From an uncultured Lachnospiraceae bacterium (lineage in GTDB: Bacteria > Bacillota > Clostridia > Lachnospirales > Lachnospiraceae), in the NCBI GenBank assembly GCA_910587305.1, contig CAJUKV010000044.1, positions 1-28,104 of the forward strand: 28,104 nucleotides of DNA. The letters run 5' to 3'. The notes beneath the pieces were generated by a model, which was not told where the DNA came from, searched no databases, and worked only from the letters and a program-made list of their open reading frames with translations. Shown one piece after another: positions 23,264-28,104 of the stretch (its first letter is position 1; every line of letters begins with the position of its first letter). The position numbers were made by a program, and so were the translations under genes.

Positions 23264-23308
23264 GAAAGTATATAAATAGATAATACTGTGAAGAAATTTC
23301 TTTCACAG

Positions 23309-23361
23309 ACAAATTTGTGCTTGACGCCCAAATTTGCGGGCTATTGGAAGCATGGAGGATT
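23309..23361 (+). repeat. Repeat B copy 2
   Basis: It matches 19393-19445 at 51 of 53 positions and ends in CATGGAGGATT. Here the ribosome site serves an ATG at 23365 that opens an 8-codon frame (MNIGTLKN, stop TAA at 23389-23391), whose stop overlaps the ribosome site of the HPt gene. Confidence 0.8.
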
Positions 23362-23409
23362 ATCATGAATATAGGAACTCTAAAGAATTAATGGAGGAGA
23401 TTTGCTAAA

Positions 23410-23760
23410 ATGAGTATGAATAGTGAATTAAAAGAATTAGGCGTTAATGTGGAAGAGGCAGTGCAGAGATTTATGGGAAATGAAGCTCTTTTTAACAGAA
23501 TGATAAAGAAGCTTCCGCCTGCGGTGAAGGATTTGCAGGTGTTACAGTTCTTAGAGGCAGGAGATTATGAGACAGCTCTTAACAACGCCCACACACTTAA
23601 GGGCGTGATGGGAAATTTGTCGATTACCCCTCTTTTTCATGCATATAATGACGCGGTGAATTTATTAAGGGAAGATAAGCCTGAGGAAGCTAAGAAAAAG
23701 GTGGAAGATATCCTTTCTCTCCAGGATGAAATCGTTGCGTGTATCGAAAAAAATTCATAA
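23410..23760 (+). CDS. HPt-domain phosphotransfer protein
   Basis: A 116-residue four-helix protein. The phosphorylatable histidine is His61 in NNAHTLKGVMGNLSI, the diagnostic HPt motif AHxLKG followed by a conserved GN. HPt proteins shuttle phosphate between receiver domains and histidine kinases. No other domain is present and no hybrid kinase is encoded nearby, so the partner is elsewhere. GGAGGAG lies 10-15 bases before the ATG. It is 27 bases upstream of aspS on the same strand and probably shares its transcript. Confidence 0.88.
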   Translation: MSMNSELKELGVNVEEAVQRFMGNEALFNRMIKKLPPAVKDLQVLQFLEAGDYETALNNAHTLKGVMGNLSITPLFHAYNDAVNLLREDKPEEAKKKVEDILSLQDEIVACIEKNS

Positions 23761-23787
23761 AACAAAACATGAGAAATGAGGTAGCAT

Positions 23788-25554
23788 ATGGTACAGTCAA
23801 GAACGCATACATGCAGCCAGCTAAGAATTGGGGACGTAGGAGCTAAGGTCACAATTGTGGGCTGGTACGATAATATGCGAAAAGTCAGTAAGAACCTTGG
23901 ATTTTTGATTTTACGCGATTTTTATGGCGTAACCCAGGTGGTGGTGGAAACAGAAGAAATGATGGCGAAGCTCTCAGGCATTAACAATGAGTCAACTCTT
24001 TCCGTAACCGGCACGGTGCGCGAACGTTCCAGCAAAAACGCCCAGCTTGCCACCGGCGAGATTGAAGTGGTGCCGGAGGAGATCTCCGTCCTTGGAAAAT
24101 GTATTTACAATGAGCTGCCCTTTGAGGTAAACCGTTCAAAGGAGGCGGATGAAGCCGTCCGGTTAAAGTATCGGTACTTGGATTTGCGTAATCCTGCGGT
24201 AAAGGAGAAAATTGTCCTTCGGAGCAAAATTGTGGCTGAGCTTCGGAAAAGAATGATAGAGCATGACTTTTTGGAGATTACCACGCCGATTTTGACTTGC
24301 TCTTCGCCGGAAGGCGCAAGGGATTATCTGGTGCCATCAAGGAATCACCCGGGCAAGTTTTACGCGCTGCCCCAGGCGCCCCAACAGTTTAAACAGCTTC
24401 TTATGACCTCCGGATTTGACAGGTATTTTCAGATTGCGCCCTGCTTTCGGGATGAGGACGCAAGGGCGGACCGCTCTCCCGGCGAATTTTATCAGCTGGA
24501 TATGGAGATGGCATTTGCGACCCAGGAGGATGTGTTTGGGGTAATGGAGGATGTGCTTCCTCCTGTTTTTGCGGAGTATGGTAAATATAAGACAGCCTCC
24601 GCCGCGCCTTTTGAAAGGATTTCGTATAAGGACGCCATGGAAAAATACGGTTCGGATAAGCCGGATTTGCGGATAGATCTGACCTTGCAGGACGCCACCG
24701 AATATATGGCGGACTGCGGCTTTGCACCTTTTGCGGGGCAAAATGTGCAGGCAATTGTGGTTGACAACTTTACGGCAACCAGAAAAATGATCGACAAAAT
24801 CTGTGGAGATGTGGAAGTGCAAAGCGGTCAGAAGGCTTACTGGTTTAAGTTGGATGAAAAAGGCGATCTGACAGGCGGCATTTCCAAGTTTTTACAGGAC
24901 AGGAAGGATAAAGTAATTGCGGCGCTTGGCTTAAAGAGCGGCGATTTTGTCGGCCTGAGCGCAGGGAAAAAGGCAGATGCGCTGAAAACAGCCGGCGTGC
25001 TGCGCAAATTCTTAGGAAATGCCAGCGAAGCCCATATGAAGAAGGAATGCTACGAATTTTGCTGGATTGTGGACTTCCCTATGTATGAGATTGGAGAAGA
25101 ATCCGGAGAGTTGGAATTTTGCCATAATCCCTTCTCAATGCCCCAGGGGGGGATGGACGCACTTACAAGTAAGAATCCCCTTGACATATACGCTTACCAA
25201 TATGACCTTGTCTGCAATGGAGTGGAGCTTTCCTCAGGCGCGGTCCGAAACCACGACCCGGAAATCATGGTAAAGGCTTTTCAGATAGTAGGACTTGATG
25301 AGGAAGCGGTTAAGGCCAAATTCCCGGCTATGTACAATGCATTCTGTTATGGAGCGCCTCCCCATGCGGGAATTGCTCCCGGCGTGGACAGGATGGTTAT
25401 GCTGATTGCAGGGGAAGAAAGCATTCGTGAGATTATTCCGTTCCCCATGAACAAGACGGCGCAGGATGTGATGATGGGAGCGCCCTCCCAAGTGGAAGAA
25501 AAGCAGCTTAGAGACGTGCACATCAAGATTGTACTGCCTGAGGAAAATCAATAG
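23788..25554 (+). CDS. aspS: Aspartyl-tRNA synthetase
   Basis: Class IIb synthetase charging tRNA-Asp, 588 residues, the usual bacterial length including the GAD insertion domain. The N-terminal OB fold (VTIVGWYDNMRKVSKNLGFL, then ILRDFYGVTQVVV) binds the anticodon. Catalytic motifs follow: LKYRYLDLRNP (motif 1 region), CFRDEDARADRSPGEFYQLD (motif 2) and HAGIAPGVDRMVMLI (motif 3). HNPFSMPQ is the usual active-site loop. GAGG is 7 bases upstream of the ATG. Whether it also charges tRNA-Asn cannot be decided from what I can see. A terminator follows at once. Confidence 0.97.
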   Translation: MVQSRTHTCSQLRIGDVGAKVTIVGWYDNMRKVSKNLGFLILRDFYGVTQVVVETEEMMAKLSGINNESTLSVTGTVRERSSKNAQLATGEIEVVPEEISVLGKCIYNELPFEVNRSKEADEAVRLKYRYLDLRNPAVKEKIVLRSKIVAELRKRMIEHDFLEITTPILTCSSPEGARDYLVPSRNHPGKFYALPQAPQQFKQLLMTSGFDRYFQIAPCFRDEDARADRSPGEFYQLDMEMAFATQEDVFGVMEDVLPPVFAEYGKYKTASAAPFERISYKDAMEKYGSDKPDLRIDLTLQDATEYMADCGFAPFAGQNVQAIVVDNFTATRKMIDKICGDVEVQSGQKAYWFKLDEKGDLTGGISKFLQDRKDKVIAALGLKSGDFVGLSAGKKADALKTAGVLRKFLGNASEAHMKKECYEFCWIVDFPMYEIGEESGELEFCHNPFSMPQGGMDALTSKNPLDIYAYQYDLVCNGVELSSGAVRNHDPEIMVKAFQIVGLDEEAVKAKFPAMYNAFCYGAPPHAGIAPGVDRMVMLIAGEESIREIIPFPMNKTAQDVMMGAPSQVEEKQLRDVHIKIVLPEENQ

Positions 25555-25563
25555 AAAGATAAT

Positions 25564-25613
25564 CGGACAGAAGATGGATATTGCTATACGGTACCCGTTT
25601 CCTGTCCGTTTTT
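25564..25613 (+). terminator. aspS intrinsic terminator
   Basis: CGGACAG (25564-25570) pairs with CTGTCCG (25602-25608), with a partly structured interior, followed by five T residues. Confidence 0.75.
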
Positions 25614-25639
25614 ATGCGCAGGCCCGCATACGGAAATTT
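25611..25639 (+). repeat. Repeat D copy (terminator-associated palindrome)
   Basis: TTTATGCGCAGGCCCGCATA and then CGGAAATTT match 16699-16727 at 26 of 29 positions. ATGCG and CGCAT can form a short hairpin. It starts inside the T run of the aspS terminator. Confidence 0.65.
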
Positions 25640-25743
25640 TTATTTTTTCCATAAATCCGGCGTTTTGAAACGTACCCTATATGAACCAAAGGAAATTTAC
25701 CCGGCGTTCGGAACTGCGGCTGCCGGAAAAGAGGAGGATTGAA

Positions 25744-26184
25744 ATGAAAAGGAGTAAAAAAACAGTGGCAATGTTAATAGGAGCCGCATTGATTTTCCTT
25801 GTCGGATGCGGCGCCAGGCTGGGAGAGGAATTTACGGAGGAGGTAAATGTTCTCGAGGGCGTGACGCTTACCATTGACAAAGAAACGCTCACTTCCGAGA
25901 AAGCTACCTATACGGTGGTCAACCGTTCGGAGAAAGATTTAAATTTCGGACAGGATTACAGCCTGCAAAAGGAGGAAAAAGGCAAGTGGTATCAGCTGAC
26001 GCCTGCCAATCCGGTGGCTGTTACCATGGAGCTTTTGTGGGTTCCGGCGGGAGGTGAGGAGACTTTGGATATAAACTGGAATGCAGCTTATGGGAAACTT
26101 CCGGCAGGACATTACAGGCTGATAAAAAATTTTGCGGATGATGAGAGCGGGTATTATCTGGCAGCAGAATTTACCCTGGAATAG
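25744..26184 (+). CDS. Lipoprotein with an Ig-like domain
   Basis: A 146-residue lipoprotein. The signal peptide ends in FLVGC (lipidated Cys22). The mature part (about 35-146) reads like a bacterial Ig-like domain of the Big_14 kind: TLTSEKATYTVVNRSEKDL, NFGQDYSLQKEEKGKWYQL, and YGKLPAGHYRLIKNF, with the recurring G-x-L-x-x-G-x-Y-R-x-x-K ending. Such domains sit on cell-surface proteins of Firmicutes; no ligand is known. GGAGG is 6 bases before the ATG at 25744; the frame is open 21 codons earlier but without a signal sequence. It is followed by a strong hairpin and stands as a single gene. Confidence 0.82.
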   Translation: MKRSKKTVAMLIGAALIFLVGCGARLGEEFTEEVNVLEGVTLTIDKETLTSEKATYTVVNRSEKDLNFGQDYSLQKEEKGKWYQLTPANPVAVTMELLWVPAGGEETLDINWNAAYGKLPAGHYRLIKNFADDESGYYLAAEFTLE

Positions 26185-26188
26185 ATCT

Positions 26189-26249
26189 GGTACAGCCTGA
26201 CACAAATATCAGGCGCTGATATTTCCCGCTATTTATGCAATGCTGTACC
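26189..26249 (+). repeat. Two-tier inverted repeat downstream of the lipoprotein gene
   Basis: The outer arms GGTACAGC (26189-26196) and GCTGTACC (26242-26249) are perfect, and inside AAATATCAG-GCG-CTGATATTT (26204-26224) is also perfect. No T run follows the outer stem, although TATTT lies after the inner one. It may be a terminator or a small inserted element; no target duplication is seen. Confidence 0.6.
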
Positions 26250-26345
26250 GGCCGGATAAAACGGAACCCCGGTTTTTCATTATGCGTTCCTGGGGAACTA
26301 TTACGCAATACCGACAAATTTTCCAAATATAGCAAGCATTTTTGG

Positions 26346-26374
26346 TTGACAGTGTGGTCTACAAAATGTAGAAT
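26346..26374 (+). promoter_or_regulatory. Promoter with embedded palindrome before the second flavoprotein gene
   Basis: TTGACA (26346-26351) and TAGAAT (26369-26374) are 17 bp apart. The spacer and -10 box contain TCTACAAAATGTAGA, an inverted repeat resembling BlaI/MecI-type operators (TACA-TGTA) but with three, not two, central bases. A repressor here would block polymerase directly; which one is unknown. Confidence 0.65.
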
Positions 26375-26508
26375 TTGTTTAGAGATACTATAGGCTGCTA
26401 TGAGCGGCTCTGAGGCCGTGAATGGGATCTGTAATTATAGCAAACTTTCAGGGCGGTTTAAAAAATGTTGGCCGCTGCCTTAGGGATGAAAAGGGGTTAG
26501 AGACAAAA

Positions 26509-27174
26509 GTGAAAGATAAAAAAGCGATATGTATATCAGCCTCCAATATGATGGAAAGTCAGGATAAAAGTACGTCTTATCGTATATGTCAGTTAACATC
26601 CAAATTGCTGGCGAAAAAGAGAATTTCCTGCAAAATATTGGATTTAAGAGAATACATTCTTTCCCCCTGTACGGGATGCGGCGGATGCTATGAAAAAAGG
26701 CGATGTATGCATGATGCGGATTTTAACCGTATTTACGAAGAGATGATAAAAGCGGACTATGTTTTTTTTGTGTCGCCCCACTATGCCCCTATACCGGCTA
26801 AGCTTTGCGCGCTTCTTGAAAAGATGGAGCAGATTACCTTTATACATTGGTGGAGGGATCATACATACCGATCAGAGCTTTGCGGCGCTTTAGCAGGGCT
26901 TATTTCCCACGGAGGCGGTGACGAGAGGGCTCTTAAGAGTTATAAGGAGATGGTAAACGATACGATTTCCAATGCGCTTAACACCGTTCAGATGCGGACG
27001 GTTCCTTTCAGCTCAGAGTGGAACACAGGGATATCGCTGCCGGTAGAGAGAGTTTTGGATAAAAAAGGGATTTTTCCCGTACAGGAGTATGATTGGAGGA
27101 AAATAGAGGAAGAGATTAGAAAGTATGTGGAAATAATCGTGCAGACTTCGAAGTCATTGTATGCGATATGTTAA
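26509..27174 (+). CDS. Iron-sulfur flavoprotein, paralogue of the 8118 gene
   Basis: Flavodoxin-fold oxidoreductase of 221 residues, clearly homologous along its length to the product at 8118-8789. Shared features are ICISASNMMESQDKSTS at the FMN phosphate loop, C54-x2-C57-x2-C60-x5-C66 (PCTGCGGCYEKRRC) for a [4Fe-4S] cluster, FVSPHYAPIPAKLCALLEKME, and SSEWNTGISLPV near the end. I chose the GTG at 26509 because it aligns exactly with the start of the paralogue and gives identical cysteine numbering; an ATG at 26422 with GAGG upstream would add 29 residues. It has its own strong promoter with a possible operator and a terminator, so it is likely regulated singly. Confidence 0.83.
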   Translation: MKDKKAICISASNMMESQDKSTSYRICQLTSKLLAKKRISCKILDLREYILSPCTGCGGCYEKRRCMHDADFNRIYEEMIKADYVFFVSPHYAPIPAKLCALLEKMEQITFIHWWRDHTYRSELCGALAGLISHGGGDERALKSYKEMVNDTISNALNTVQMRTVPFSSEWNTGISLPVERVLDKKGIFPVQEYDWRKIEEEIRKYVEIIVQTSKSLYAIC

Positions 27175-27201
27175 GTCAAAATGAAAACGATAAAAAGTGA
27201 C

Positions 27202-27235
27202 GGCAGTTTGGCGTTTAGCCAAACTGCCATATTTA
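27202..27235 (+). terminator. Terminator of the second flavoprotein gene
   Basis: GGCAGTTTGGC (27202-27212) pairs perfectly with GCCAAACTGCC (27218-27228) around GTTTA, followed by ATATTTAT. The T run is imperfect but the 11-bp stem is strong. Confidence 0.65.
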
Positions 27236-27256
27236 TAGGAATTTTGGATTTGTATA

Positions 27257-27284
27257 TTTACTTTTGGTGTGTTATTCTTATAAT
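27257..27284 (+). promoter_or_regulatory. Promoter of azlC
   Basis: TTTACT (27257-27262) and a perfect TATAAT (27279-27284) are 16 bp apart. The leader to the start codon is about 105 bases and contains no recognisable riboswitch core. Confidence 0.6.
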
Positions 27285-27396
27285 AAAGTAAATAAAATAA
27301 GAAAGAATCTTTTCGGAAGAAATTATTTACCATACTCAAATGAAATGAACGGCTTAAAGTATGAGAAATAATTAAGACGCAGGGTAAAATTAGCAG

Positions 27397-28071
27397 ATGA
27401 ACATCAGATATGCATTTAAACGCTCCCTTCCCGTTATGGCAGGTTATCTGGTATTGGGAATGGGATTTGGAATACTTCTCGAGGCAAAAGGATACGGCGT
27501 ATGGTGGGCTTTTTGTATGAGTCTTTTTATTTATGCCGGTTCCATGCAATATGTTGCGGTTGATTTACTTACAGGCGGAGCCTCGTTGCTTTCGACAGCG
27601 CTGATGACTTTAATGGTCAATGCAAGGCACCTTTTTTATGGCATTTCTATGATAGACAGGTATAAGGAGGCAGGTGCGAAAAAGCCCTACCTTGTTTTTG
27701 CGCTCACAGATGAAACTTACTCTCTTGTCTGCAGCGGCGATGTGCCGGAGGGTGTGGATAAGAACTGGTATTTCTTTTTCGTTTCTCTATTGAATCAAAG
27801 CTATTGGATTGCAGGCAGTGTGGCCGGTTCCCTGATAGGAAGTCTGCTTACTTTTAATACGACAGGGATTGAGTTTTCTATGACGGCCCTTTTTATAGTG
27901 GTATTCATCGAGCAGTGGAAGAGCACATCCAACCATTTAAGCGCCCTGATTGGCGTGGGAGCGTCTTTGGCCTGCCTTTTGATTTTTGGAACGGAAGGCT
28001 TTTTGATACCTTCCATGCTTGCTATCACAATAGCGCTTACGGTTTTCAGGGGAAGTGTGAAGAAGAGATGA
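27397..28071 (+). CDS. azlC: AzlC-family branched-chain amino acid exporter subunit
   Basis: A 224-residue membrane protein with about seven helices. It has the AzlC signatures FKRSLPVMAGYLVLGMGFGI, FIYAGSMQYVAVDLL, LMTLMVNARHLFYGISM and FALTDETYSL. AzlC works with the small AzlD protein to export branched-chain amino acids or analogues such as azaleucine. The AzlD gene would be expected next but the window ends 33 bases after the stop. The ribosome site is weak (AGGG about 15 bases upstream), which leaves some doubt about the exact start, but the protein begins as family members do. Its stop codon is the first part of a copy of repeat C. Confidence 0.92.
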   Translation: MNIRYAFKRSLPVMAGYLVLGMGFGILLEAKGYGVWWAFCMSLFIYAGSMQYVAVDLLTGGASLLSTALMTLMVNARHLFYGISMIDRYKEAGAKKPYLVFALTDETYSLVCSGDVPEGVDKNWYFFFVSLLNQSYWIAGSVAGSLIGSLLTFNTTGIEFSMTALFIVVFIEQWKSTSNHLSALIGVGASLACLLIFGTEGFLIPSMLAITIALTVFRGSVKKR

Positions 28072-28104
28072 AGATTTTCTAAGGCGTCAAAGGACGCCGC
28101 CTAA
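28067..28104 (+). repeat. Repeat C copy 4 (runs off the window end)
   Basis: GATGAAGATTTTCTAAGGCG followed by a GGCGTC-AAAG-GACGCC hairpin matches the repeats at 8786 and 17778. The azlC TGA (28069-28071) is included in its start. Confidence 0.6.

Overview
This looks like a chromosomal segment from a Gram-positive Clostridia member, most likely Lachnospiraceae. The reasons are a T-box upstream of valS, strong GGAGG-type ribosome sites with some TTG and GTG starts, lipoproteins with Gram-positive lipoboxes, a stand-alone FakA-C-like protein, DUF554, an Rrf2 regulator with three cysteines, and an orphan HPt protein. I see no rRNA, tRNA, CRISPR array or phage genes. The taxon is inferred from gene content only.

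Layout. 1-1063: a decayed nucleotidyltransferase gene, a consensus promoter, a T-box riboswitch (specifier GUA) and a run of hairpins leading into valS (1064-3730). 3731-4124: terminator and a palindrome cluster. 4125-6196: response regulator and histidine kinase, followed by a large lipoprotein (6475-7932) and an iron-sulfur flavoprotein (8118-8789). 8974-11532 (-): a beta-CASP metallo-beta-lactamase nuclease with a repeated C-terminal extension. 11939-13544: FakA-C-like fragment, HD-domain protein and DUF554 membrane protein. 13668-15555 (-): lipoprotein, GNAT acetyltransferase and orphan HicB with a palindromic operator. 15847-16281: Rrf2 regulator. 16352-16522 (-): a 56-residue protein. 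16889-20069: an ABC exporter whose ATPase gene carries a frameshift, plus two membrane subunits separated by a probable MITE. 20440-21747: O-acetylhomoserine sulfhydrylase behind a 14-bp tandem repeat. 21965-22995 (-): an ECF sigma factor and a membrane partner with an FtsX-type ectodomain. 23410-25554: HPt protein and aspS. 25744-28071: an Ig-like lipoprotein, a second iron-sulfur flavoprotein and AzlC.

The spaces between genes are unusually rich in dispersed repeats, and these sit at fixed places relative to genes. Two families end in a Shine-Dalgarno sequence just before a start codon: one at valS and the sigma-partner gene, the other at an ABC subunit and the HPt gene. One family starts at stop codons (8786, 17778, 28067, and 3 nt past the stop at 12191). 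One short palindromic family mostly follows intrinsic terminators. Two leader hairpins upstream of valS share a 13-nt loop with one difference while their stems differ but still pair, which suggests selection on RNA structure.

The most interesting protein-level observations are the sigma factor paired with an FtsX ectodomain, the duplicated 'TGW' module at the C terminus of the beta-CASP nuclease, and the orphan HicB with a well-placed palindrome.
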